Below are positions 50,531 through 58,756 of a stretch of DNA of 64,000 nt, piece after piece. Position 1 is the stretch's first letter; every line of letters starts with the position of its first letter. Made by a program: the position numbers and the translations under genes. The notes under the pieces are model-generated. The model was not told where the DNA came from and made no database searches. It saw only the letters and a list, made by a program, of their open reading frames with translations. Origin of the DNA: Candidatus Buchananbacteria bacterium CG10_big_fil_rev_8_21_14_0_10_33_19 (GTDB lineage: Bacteria; Patescibacteria; ABY1; 2-01-FULL-39-33); NCBI GenBank assembly GCA_002773855.1, contig PEZY01000012.1, forward strand, positions 345,671-409,670, given 5' to 3'.

Positions 50531-50624
50531 AGTTTGATAAATTTATTTTTTATTCATATAGTTAGATATACTTTTTTATGTGATGTAGTCTGAAATTTCA
50601 CTTCCTTATTATCTTTTTGGAAAT

Positions 50625-50990
50625 TTATTTTGTCTTTGTTGCTTTTGGATCAGGACCATATTTATTATCACCTTTTGTTCCGTCGGTAATTGCTATAATC
50701 AAACTATAAATCGGGATTAAAAGAAACCAACCACTTTTATTTACATCGTGCATTCTACGGACGCTTACTGCAATAAACGGAATCAATGTAGCTAACTGAT
50801 AAATGTAAATTAATATAATTTCCCAATATATTTCAGCATCAATTCCCATTATCCCTTCAATGAAACCAATAACAAAACTAAAACCATAAACAATAATAAT
50901 ATTAAACAGAAAAAAATACCAATATTCTGCCCTGCGTGCACGACCACTGAATATTGCGTACTTTTTCAAAACTGATAAATAGTAATTCAT
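50625..50990 (-). CDS. DUF805 family membrane protein
   Basis: The protein has 121 residues. It starts MNYYLSVLKKYAIFSGRARRAEYWYFFLFN, which is the DUF805 (YhaH) signature, then three helices and SVRRMHDVNKSGWFLLIP, ending GDNKYGPDP. The function is unknown. It lies alone between a decayed and an intact lepA 3' end, so it may have arrived with foreign DNA. Confidence 0.9.
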   Translation of the reverse strand: MNYYLSVLKKYAIFSGRARRAEYWYFFLFNIIIVYGFSFVIGFIEGIMGIDAEIYWEIILIYIYQLATLIPFIAVSVRRMHDVNKSGWFLLIPIYSLIIAITDGTKGDNKYGPDPKATKTK

Positions 50991-51134
50991 AGTTATTTTT
51001 TAAAATTTAAAACTGATTAAATTATATCACAAACATAAATAATCTAAAATTATACACATATTATACAAAAAAACATTAGAGTTATAGATACAGGGGATAT
51101 TAAAGAAAATACAACTCCATAAAACTATTTTACT

Positions 51135-52922
51135 TTATTTTCTCAACACGGCTAAAAAGGCGTCTGAAGGAATATCCACTCGACCGATACTCATCATTTT
51201 CTTCTTACCCTTCTTCTGTTTTTCTAATAATTTTTGACGACGACTCCAATCACCACCATATAACTTTGCCGTTACGTCTTTTTTAAGAGCTGATATTCGC
51301 TCAGAGGCTATCACTTTACCCCCAATTGCCGCCTGAATTTTAACCACAAACTGCTGACGACTTAATTCATTTTTTAAAATATTAACTATTTTTTTACCAA
51401 CTTCATTAGCCGTGTCCTTATAAGTAATCAAAGATAAAGCTTCAATTTTGTCCTCAGCTACTAGTATATCCATTTTTACCACATCAGCTCTTTGATGCTC
51501 ATAATAATCATAATTTAAACTAGCATAGCCAGAAGACACGGATTTTAAACGATCATAAAAATCAACTATTAATTGAGTAAGTGGGACATAATAATGCAGG
51601 ATTGCTACATCCTTATCCAAATATTCAGTATTAATATAAACTCCTCTTTTTTCAGTCGCCATTTGCATAATACCACCCAAATATTCTTTAGGGGTAAATA
51701 TATCTACTCTCATAATTGGCTCTTCAACACGATCAATAAAAGTTGGATCTGGAAATTCCATGGGATTATAAATCATTTTTTCACTACCATCCTTATAAAA
51801 AACTTTATAAGCCACGCTCGGTGTAGTAACGATTAAATCCAAATCAAATTCACGACTCAATCTTTCCTGAAAAATTTCTAAATGCAATAAACCAAGAAAA
51901 CCACACCGAAAACCAAAACCTAAAGCTTGAGAATTTTCTGGTTCATACATCAAACCAGAATCATTTAATTTTAATTTTTCTATCGCTTCTCTTAATTTAG
52001 AATAATCGCTCCCGTCCTTACAAAAAACACCAGCAAACACCATCGGTTTCACCTCTTGAAAACCTGGCAACAATTCTGCATTGGCGTTTTGCAAAGTAAT
52101 TGTATCACCTACTTTTACCTGAGACACATCTCGTAAACCAGTTACTATATAACCAATTTCACCAGTTTCTAGTTTACCGGTTTTAACATATTTAGGTGAA
52201 AAATAACCAACTTCAATAGCATGAGCTAATTTTTTATTCGAAACAAATTTTATTTGCTCATTACTTTTAATTTCACCTTCAAAAACTCTAATATAAGCAA
52301 TCACTCCCTTGTACTCATCATAAATAGAATCAAATATCAAAGCTCTTAAATCTTTTTTATCAGTAAAAACTTTGGGCGGTGGGACTAATTTAATAACTGC
52401 CTGCAACACTTCTGGCACACCTTCGCCGGTCTTAGCTGACACCTTATAAATTTCCTCCGGCTGACAACCCAATATACCTACAATTTCCGCTAATACCTTT
52501 TCCACATTAGAATTGGGTAAATCAATCTTATTAATCACCGGAATTATTTCTAAATTTTGATCTAAAGCTAAATATAAATTAGCTAGGGTTTGAGCCTGAA
52601 TACCTTGAGTCGCATCCACCAATAAAACTGCCCCCTCCACAGACATCAAGCTACGAGAAACTTCATAGGTAAAATCAACATGCCCTGGAGTATCAATTAA
52701 ATTAAGCTCATAACCATCATAACTCATCCGCACTGGCTGTAATTTAATAGTAATACCTCTTTCCTGCTCAATATCCATTTGATCCAAGAGCTGGGCTTTC
52801 ATGTTTCTTTTATCAATTGTACCGGTTACTTCCAACATTCTATCAGCCAAGGTAGATTTACCATGATCAATATGAGCGATGATACAAAAATTTCTAATTT
52901 TTTCTTTATTTAAAACTGACAT
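51135..52922 (-). CDS. lepA: Elongation factor 4 (LepA)
   Basis: The protein has 595 residues. GTPase motifs are AHIDHGKS (16-23), DTPGHVDF and NKIDLP; the LepA-specific C-terminal domain ends KKMMSIGRVDIPSDAFLAVLRK. It back-translocates stalled ribosomes. A TATAAT lies about 23 nt upstream of the ATG. Confidence 0.97.
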   Translation of the reverse strand: MSVLNKEKIRNFCIIAHIDHGKSTLADRMLEVTGTIDKRNMKAQLLDQMDIEQERGITIKLQPVRMSYDGYELNLIDTPGHVDFTYEVSRSLMSVEGAVLLVDATQGIQAQTLANLYLALDQNLEIIPVINKIDLPNSNVEKVLAEIVGILGCQPEEIYKVSAKTGEGVPEVLQAVIKLVPPPKVFTDKKDLRALIFDSIYDEYKGVIAYIRVFEGEIKSNEQIKFVSNKKLAHAIEVGYFSPKYVKTGKLETGEIGYIVTGLRDVSQVKVGDTITLQNANAELLPGFQEVKPMVFAGVFCKDGSDYSKLREAIEKLKLNDSGLMYEPENSQALGFGFRCGFLGLLHLEIFQERLSREFDLDLIVTTPSVAYKVFYKDGSEKMIYNPMEFPDPTFIDRVEEPIMRVDIFTPKEYLGGIMQMATEKRGVYINTEYLDKDVAILHYYVPLTQLIVDFYDRLKSVSSGYASLNYDYYEHQRADVVKMDILVAEDKIEALSLITYKDTANEVGKKIVNILKNELSRQQFVVKIQAAIGGKVIASERISALKKDVTAKLYGGDWSRRQKLLEKQKKGKKKMMSIGRVDIPSDAFLAVLRK

Positions 52923-53024
52923 AATAGTTAAGTGAATTAAAGCATATTATAACAGTAATAACTTTAAAAATCAAGTAAAATAAAACTCGCTAAAGTTAAG
53001 TATTAACGAGTAAAATAAGCTTAA

Positions 53025-54728
53025 TTAAACTCCAGTACCCTCTTGACTGGTGTCTTCTATGACTGTTACCTTTCTAAATAATTTACGGTGCATCGAAGAA
53101 ACAAAAATACTCATCTCCTCCATATTAAGCAGATAACCCAGTAATCCATAACCCAATAGACCCACACTACCAGCTACAAAACCTTGAAATAAAATGCCCA
53201 AAAAGGTTTCGGTGACCACATACATATTAATCAAGTACAGCGATGAGTATGTGAACAAGCCGGCACCCAATGAGGCAAAGACGATTCTAAAAGATGAGTC
53301 CATTATTTTACGACCATCTAACCTGCCAATACTATGTCTTAAGGCCAACATTAAAATAAGCAAATTAAACAACGCTGCGACCGATATAGCCATTGGCATG
53401 GATAAGATTCGTAAATCAGTAGTGTGCCATAAATCTGGCACTTTTAAAATAGCTACTACAAAAAATGAAAACCAATTATCAAAACTAAACACCCAGGCAA
53501 AGAAAAATAAACTACCTAAGTTAATAAATAAATCTACTATCCCAATAAAAAATGGCGTCTTGGTGTTATGCAAAGCGTAAAATCCCCTGACTATCAGAGG
53601 TAGTGCTCCTTGAGCAAACAAACTAATAGAAAATATAGCCAAAGCTGCTGCCGTTAATCTAGTATCTGTCCAACTAAACTGCCCGCTACCCAAAATCACC
53701 CGAACAATTTGAGCTCGCAAGACATATAACAAAACCGACACTGGCACAATAAAAAATAATATTTGTCGAAAAGTGGTCGAAATTGTAGCCACAAAATCAT
53801 CCATTTTTTTACTAGTCGCCAAGCTCGACAAAACTGGCAAAGCGGCTACCGCAAAAGACACACCAAAAATTCCCAAAGGAAAACTTTGCAAATTATTGGC
53901 CAAATTATATATCGCCAAAGAACCAACCATTAATGTTGAAGCAAAAATAGTAGTGATTAAAAAATTAAGTTGATTAATAATTAAGGTCAAAGTTCTTGGG
54001 ATCATTAATTTACCAACTTTTCTAACATTGCGATTATTCAGACCAAAAACTAATTCATAGCGGTAACCAGTAAAAAATGTGGCTGGCAACTGAACCAACA
54101 TATGCATCAAAGAACCTAGGACTACTCCCCAGGCTAAGCCATAAACGCCAAAATATTCTACCAAATACAGAGCTCCAATAATAATACCGACATTATAAAA
54201 AACTGGAGCCAAGGAATAAATAAAAAATCGTTTGTGAGATTGTAAGATAGAACTAAATATAGCCGAGATACCTAAAAATATAGGACTCAAAAACATTATC
54301 CTAGACAAACCAACAACCATGTTTAATTTTTCACCAGAAAATCCTGGTGTTATCAGTGACATAAGTTGTGGTGCCAGAATAAATAAAGTAGCACAAACTA
54401 AAACTACTGCCAAAAAAGCAATATTTAAAATACTATTTATTAAATACCAAGCTTCTTTTTTATTGCCAAATTTTTTATTTAGTAATGCTATAAAAACCGG
54501 AATTACGCCGGCTGAAATAGCCCCTAAAATTAATAGATTATAAACCAAATCTGGTAATCTAAAAGCCGCATAATAAGCATCCAACACATCCCCCGCCCCA
54601 AACTGAGCGGCCAATACTCGATCACGAAATATACCTAAAAATCGACTCACTAAAGACAAGGCGCCGATGATAATCGCCGCTGAAGTAATATTTTTAGCTT
54701 GGGAATTGATTATTTTTTTAATCATCAA
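53025..54728 (-). CDS. murJ: Lipid II flippase MurJ (MviN family)
   Basis: The protein has 567 residues and about fourteen membrane helices. The N-terminal GALSLVSRFLGIFRDRVLAAQFGAGDVLDAYYAAFRLPDLV and IPVFIALLNKK segments are typical of MurJ. It flips lipid II for peptidoglycan synthesis. Its ATG overlaps the ackA stop codon, so the two are translationally coupled. Confidence 0.94.
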   Translation of the reverse strand: MMIKKIINSQAKNITSAAIIIGALSLVSRFLGIFRDRVLAAQFGAGDVLDAYYAAFRLPDLVYNLLILGAISAGVIPVFIALLNKKFGNKKEAWYLINSILNIAFLAVVLVCATLFILAPQLMSLITPGFSGEKLNMVVGLSRIMFLSPIFLGISAIFSSILQSHKRFFIYSLAPVFYNVGIIIGALYLVEYFGVYGLAWGVVLGSLMHMLVQLPATFFTGYRYELVFGLNNRNVRKVGKLMIPRTLTLIINQLNFLITTIFASTLMVGSLAIYNLANNLQSFPLGIFGVSFAVAALPVLSSLATSKKMDDFVATISTTFRQILFFIVPVSVLLYVLRAQIVRVILGSGQFSWTDTRLTAAALAIFSISLFAQGALPLIVRGFYALHNTKTPFFIGIVDLFINLGSLFFFAWVFSFDNWFSFFVVAILKVPDLWHTTDLRILSMPMAISVAALFNLLILMLALRHSIGRLDGRKIMDSSFRIVFASLGAGLFTYSSLYLINMYVVTETFLGILFQGFVAGSVGLLGYGLLGYLLNMEEMSIFVSSMHRKLFRKVTVIEDTSQEGTGV

Positions 54729-55873
54729 CTTGTCTTAACAATTTCTCGTGCGATCATTAATTCTTCATTAGCCTCAATTACTATATTTTTAAATTTGGAT
54801 AAATGTCTAATTTTATCCAAAACAATTTTTCGCACCGCCGGACTTCTTTCGCCAATCCCGCCAGTAAAAACTATTAAATCTACACCATCCATAGAAATGG
54901 CCAGTTGACCAATATATCTAACCACATCATAAACAAACATATCCAAAGCTAATTGAGCTTTGGCTTTTTGATTATCAGTAAATATTTTGTTACTAGAATA
55001 ATCCAAAACTTTATGTCCACTAGCTAGCAGTATCTCTCGCATATCCATGGTGCCAGCAATAGCTAACAGCCCAGATTCTTGATTAAAAACTTTAGTGATC
55101 TCACTGGTAGACATTTTTAATTCATTAATCATATATAACGGAATAGAAGCGTCTAAATCCCCGGCTCTAGTTGACATGGTTAAGCCCTCAAGTGGTGTAA
55201 AGCCCATGGTAGTATCAATAGCTAATCCATTTTTAGTAGCCGTAATACTACACCCACTACCTAAATGACAAGTAATAATTTTAGCTTTACTAATTTTTAG
55301 TTTAGCTTTTTTAGCACCTTCAATTGCTGAATACTGATGAGACAAGCCATGAAAACCATAACGCCTAATACCTAATTTATAAAACTTGCTTGGCAAGGCA
55401 TAGCGATGTATGTATTCGGGAATATCTGCGTAATAGGCCGTATCAAAAACTGCTACATGCTTGGCCTGAGGTAATAACTTTAAAGCCGACTCCGCACAAG
55501 CTAAATTAATCGGATTGTGTAGCGGGGCTAATTTATTATACTTAGCCAATTTATTAATTATCCCTTGATTTAATTTTAAAGGTTGATTGTATGTGCCGCC
55601 ACCATGAACTACCCGATGACCAACCAATTTTATATCCGGCAAAATAGTTTTAAGTTGCAACAGCACTTCGGCTAGTGCTTGTTCATAATCTAAAATCCCT
55701 GGAGGATATTTTTTGAGCAATCTATCTTTACCTAGACCATCGACAGACATAAAAGAATTTTTAAGACCAATTCTCTCCACAATGCCGCTTAGTTCTTCTG
55801 ATAAATTTGAAGCCGAAAAAACCTTGAATTTCAAGGTGGCGCTGCCAGAATTAATGACTAATATTTTTTTCAT
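54725..55873 (-). CDS. ackA: Acetate kinase
   Basis: The protein has 382 residues. VINSGSATLKFKVF binds phosphate, GHRVVHGGG, FDTAYY, RRYGFHGLSHQY and HLGSGCSITA follow, and VFTGGIGERSP ends the ATP site. It makes ATP from acetyl phosphate. With pduL immediately upstream it forms a complete acetyl-CoA to acetate route. Confidence 0.96.
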   Translation of the reverse strand: MKKILVINSGSATLKFKVFSASNLSEELSGIVERIGLKNSFMSVDGLGKDRLLKKYPPGILDYEQALAEVLLQLKTILPDIKLVGHRVVHGGGTYNQPLKLNQGIINKLAKYNKLAPLHNPINLACAESALKLLPQAKHVAVFDTAYYADIPEYIHRYALPSKFYKLGIRRYGFHGLSHQYSAIEGAKKAKLKISKAKIITCHLGSGCSITATKNGLAIDTTMGFTPLEGLTMSTRAGDLDASIPLYMINELKMSTSEITKVFNQESGLLAIAGTMDMREILLASGHKVLDYSSNKIFTDNQKAKAQLALDMFVYDVVRYIGQLAISMDGVDLIVFTGGIGERSPAVRKIVLDKIRHLSKFKNIVIEANEELMIAREIVKTS

Positions 55874-55880
55874 TTATAGA

Positions 55881-55955
55881 TTAACTTAACTTTGATTGAA
55901 CCAATAAAACCACAATAACTCCCACCGCGATTACACCGATAAAAACGTAAATCAT
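55881..55955 (-). CDS. Possible single-helix peptide (24 aa)
   Basis: The ORF has 25 codons between pduL and ackA: MIYVFIGVIAVGVIVVLLVQSKLS, one membrane helix. There is no clear ribosome binding site. It could be real or chance in an intergenic gap. Confidence 0.3.
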   Translation of the reverse strand: MIYVFIGVIAVGVIVVLLVQSKLS

Positions 55956-56008
55956 ATTTTATATATTTATTAATTTTTTACTCTTGTTGCAATAATAAAA
56001 AATCTAAC

Positions 56009-56587
56009 TTATTTCTTGGTTATTAATTCTCCAAAACCACACACGCCATCCGGCATAGCCGCATTGCCCTCATCGGTATCTAGATGAACCGACAAATCAA
56101 AATCATCCCTGATCCTAACTACCACATTATGAAAAGTGACACTTCTCTCACCGGCTGTTTTAACTGATACTAGTTGATTGTTTTTTAAGCCTAATTTTTT
56201 AGCTTGGGCTGGATTACAATGCAAATGGCGATGAGTAACAATAATACCGGATTTTATTTTTACTTGTCCCTTGGGACCAATTAACATTGCCCCGATAGAT
56301 CCTTCTAGATCACCAGAAATTTTAAGTGGCGGTTTTATTTTTAGCTTTCTAGCAACAGTTAAAGTTAACTCAATTTGAGTTTGATCTCGCACTGGTCCAA
56401 CTATTCGCACATTATCTAATTGACCACCCTTAGTTTTAATCGCAATAGTCTCTTGAGCAGCAAATTGTCCTTTTTGTGATATGGATTTAAGCGGTTTTAA
56501 CTTATAACCAACGCCAAAAAGTTTATCCAAATCACTTTGAGATAAGTGACAATGTCGAGCTGAAACTTCTATTCTAATTTTTGACAT
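56009..56587 (-). CDS. pduL: PduL-type phosphate acyltransferase
   Basis: The protein has 192 residues. The paired PduL motifs are present: VSARHCHLSQSDLDKLFG with its metal-binding His residues, RVVGPVR-like IVGPVRDQTQIE, and the second-half THRHLHCNPAQAKKLGL with LDTDEGNAA. It converts acetyl-CoA and phosphate to acetyl phosphate, replacing Pta. There is no microcompartment targeting extension. It is followed by ackA. Confidence 0.94.
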   Translation of the reverse strand: MSKIRIEVSARHCHLSQSDLDKLFGVGYKLKPLKSISQKGQFAAQETIAIKTKGGQLDNVRIVGPVRDQTQIELTLTVARKLKIKPPLKISGDLEGSIGAMLIGPKGQVKIKSGIIVTHRHLHCNPAQAKKLGLKNNQLVSVKTAGERSVTFHNVVVRIRDDFDLSVHLDTDEGNAAMPDGVCGFGELITKK

Positions 56588-56639
56588 AAATTGATAAATT
56601 GATAATTTATATTGGTAATTTTATCATTTTTTGGCAAAT

Positions 56640-56665
56640 AAAAAAAGCCCCGCAATTGCAGGGCT
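56640..56665 (-). terminator. Terminator of the 260-aa lipoprotein gene
   Basis: AGCCCTGC/GCGGGGCT around AATT with a run of seven T on the minus strand. Confidence 0.85.
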
Positions 56666-56680
56666 AGGATTTTGACTCAA

Positions 56681-57463
56681 TTAATAATTGAAGCCGATGT
56701 TGACATTAACGATGCCACCAGAGTATGGGATTAGAACTAACCCCGCAATGGCGTCGAAGATATCGAAATTCAGATAGGTGGAATATGGAGTGCCGATCAA
56801 ATCAACCAGTTGAATAGTGGCATGATGACCATCAAAGCCAATAGGCAACCAACCAGCAAAATGCAGGGCGGTACCAACTTTGGTATAAGCCATGAAATAC
56901 TGATCACCAGTGTCGGTGACAATAGTCGCGTCACCACTTGCACTCCAATCACCTGGCATGTTATCAATTTGGAATTCAAAGAAATAGGAATCCACCAATT
57001 CGAACATGATGTTCAAGTTAGTAGTACTGCCAGCTGTCACGACCACGATCACAGAATCAAAAAACAATCTTTTATCGTGAACGTCATAAGCTTCGATCCA
57101 AACACTATAATTTGCTGGTACAATGGACAATTCGCCAAAGTAATTACCAGCGGCATCGACATCGATGACAAACGGATCAGCATAAGCATTTGTTTGTGCT
57201 GGTGGGACACTAGAGTCTTCACCAAACCAAATGCTAATATAATCGATATTGTCTCGAAACATGTCGCCAATCTGGGTTTGAGTGTGGCTGAGTTTGGCAC
57301 TTTGGTAATCATAAATATTACCAGAAACTACAACCTTCCCGGTTGTCGACGGAATTGGTGGTTCGTCTGCCGACGGACCACTATATTGATCCGTCGGAGG
57401 ACAACCCATATTAATTGAAGCCATGATTATAGCCAAAATTAAATAGGATGTTCTCGGTTTCAT
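56681..57463 (-). CDS. Putative lipoprotein (260 aa), paralogue of the next gene
   Basis: A signal sequence (MKPRTSYLILAIIMASINMGC) with a possible lipidation Cys at residue 21 is followed by a beta-rich protein. It shares an order of motifs with the protein at 57666: VP-A-YSVWIEAYD, VV.VTAGSTTNLN, FEFQIDNMPGDWSASGDATIV, LPIGFDG and LNFDIFDAIAG. It is clearly richer in GC than surrounding genes. A good AAGAAGGAAAA site and promoter (57576-57604) are present. No known domain is recognised. Confidence 0.72.
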   Translation of the reverse strand: MKPRTSYLILAIIMASINMGCPPTDQYSGPSADEPPIPSTTGKVVVSGNIYDYQSAKLSHTQTQIGDMFRDNIDYISIWFGEDSSVPPAQTNAYADPFVIDVDAAGNYFGELSIVPANYSVWIEAYDVHDKRLFFDSVIVVVTAGSTTNLNIMFELVDSYFFEFQIDNMPGDWSASGDATIVTDTGDQYFMAYTKVGTALHFAGWLPIGFDGHHATIQLVDLIGTPYSTYLNFDIFDAIAGLVLIPYSGGIVNVNIGFNY

Positions 57464-57575
57464 GTTGTTTTCCTTCTTGGCCTGGCCCTAATTGGACTCA
57501 GGTGTTGGTGGTGGTGGGGAGAATTCCCCTTTTCCAATCTAACTGAAGTTGGTTGGAAGGTACAATGAACTGTTA

Positions 57576-57604
57576 ATATTAGCATAGAGAGTCATTATTG
57601 TCAA
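57576..57604 (-). promoter_or_regulatory. Promoter of the 260-aa lipoprotein gene
   Basis: TTGACA at 57599-57604, a 17-nt spacer and TAATAT at 57576-57581 on the minus strand. The leader is about 105 nt. Confidence 0.72.
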
Positions 57605-57616
57605 TAGCTGACCAAA

Positions 57617-57649
57617 AATAAAACCCGCGATCACATTGTGACCGCGGGG
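57617..57649 (-). terminator. Terminator of the 277-aa lipoprotein gene
   Basis: CCCGCGGTCACA/TGTGATCGCGGG (one mismatch) followed by a T-rich tract on the minus strand. Confidence 0.82.
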
Positions 57650-57665
57650 TACTCTTAACAGTAGG

Positions 57666-58499
57666 CTAATACTCTTGGAAATAAACGTTGACGTCCAAGC
57701 GTCCCAGCCATTCGGGGAAGATGTACGGTACGTTCATAAACCAGTAATCATTCTCCCGCAGCACATCAATGTCGAAGATGTTGAACTGCAACTCGGTAGC
57801 ATAGTCCTTGCCATCCAGATCAGTGACAATCAAAGCCGATTCATCGACTCGACCATCAAAATCAATCGGCAAACTGGCCCGAAAAAGAACCACATATTCA
57901 TTACTGCCCGAGTAAGGATAAACGCGCGAATACTGGCAGTAGTAGCCTTCCCCATTGACCACGAGATTGGCATAGCCATACTCACTATAGTCACCGGGCA
58001 GATCATCGACCACAAACTGAAACAGATAATGCTCGGACAAACCCAGTAATACTCCAAGTCGTCCGGATCTACCAGCGACTACGACCAAACTGGTGTTATA
58101 GACAAAAGTCTCCATGCCTAATTCATCGTAGGCCGTCACATACAAATTGTATTCACCGGCCGGTACCAATATACTGCCACTGTACGACCCATTAATTACA
58201 TCAATGGAGTGGTAGTAAGATCCAATTTCCATCCCACCACCGCCTTTACCAATACCGCTGTCGGCCGGGAAAAAAACGAAGGCCAACTGCCGAATCCGCG
58301 GCTTATGAAACTCCACAATGTCGTTCCAGTCCATCAGGGCCTTGCTCTCGTTGAAGTCGCCTTCAATGATGACATTGCCCATGCCGGCGGGGATTAAGAG
58401 TTCTTCCTCTACCGGTTCGCTGATCGGTGTGGTCGCTGGACAACCAGTTAACCCCACTACCAACATCAAGGTGGCCAGGATCACAAGAATTTTCTGCAT
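57666..58499 (-). CDS. Putative lipoprotein (277 aa)
   Basis: I take the start at 58499, where AAAGGAAGAGAAC precedes the ATG and a lipoprotein signal MQKILVILATLMLVVGLTGC begins; the longer frame to 58574 lacks these. The remainder is beta-rich and paralogous to the protein at 56681 (VPAGEYNLYVTAYDE, QFVVDDLPGDYSEYGYA, LPIDFDG, LQFNIFD). GC content and codon choice differ from neighbours, suggesting transfer. Its own promoter matches consensus perfectly. Confidence 0.78.
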   Translation of the reverse strand: MQKILVILATLMLVVGLTGCPATTPISEPVEEELLIPAGMGNVIIEGDFNESKALMDWNDIVEFHKPRIRQLAFVFFPADSGIGKGGGGMEIGSYYHSIDVINGSYSGSILVPAGEYNLYVTAYDELGMETFVYNTSLVVVAGRSGRLGVLLGLSEHYLFQFVVDDLPGDYSEYGYANLVVNGEGYYCQYSRVYPYSGSNEYVVLFRASLPIDFDGRVDESALIVTDLDGKDYATELQFNIFDIDVLRENDYWFMNVPYIFPEWLGRLDVNVYFQEY

Positions 58500-58618
58500 G
58501 TTCTCTTCCTTTCGAATTAAGGTTATTAGCACCATACTAACAACCGATTGATGGAAATAAACCCGACTAGACAAATCGAATTTACCATTTAACTATGTCA
58601 ATGTTCTAATGTTTTGTT

Positions 58619-58647
58619 ATTATATCATATATATTACACTTTGTCAA
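58619..58647 (-). promoter_or_regulatory. Consensus promoter of the 277-aa lipoprotein gene
   Basis: TTGACA at 58642-58647, exactly 17 nt, and TATAAT at 58619-58624 on the minus strand: a full match to the sigma70 consensus, with a leader of about 113 nt. Confidence 0.85.
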
Positions 58648-58707
58648 TCAAATCCATAAATAATCACTCTTAAACGGCTATATTAGGCTATTTTTACTCA
58701 AAAACCT

Positions 58708-58733
58708 AAAAACCCAGCAACCACTGGGTTTTT
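58708..58733 (-). terminator. Terminator of ppdK
   Basis: AAAACCCAG/CTGGGTTTT with a 6-nt loop on the minus strand, 24 nt after the ppdK stop codon. Confidence 0.85.
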
Positions 58734-58756
58734 AAATAATCCAATTCTTTGTATCT

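Noticed and set aside
56810..57418. Plus-strand 202-codon ORF opposite the 260-aa lipoprotein gene
   Set aside because: It has no start signals; the minus-strand gene has a signal peptide, binding site, promoter, terminator and a paralogue next door.
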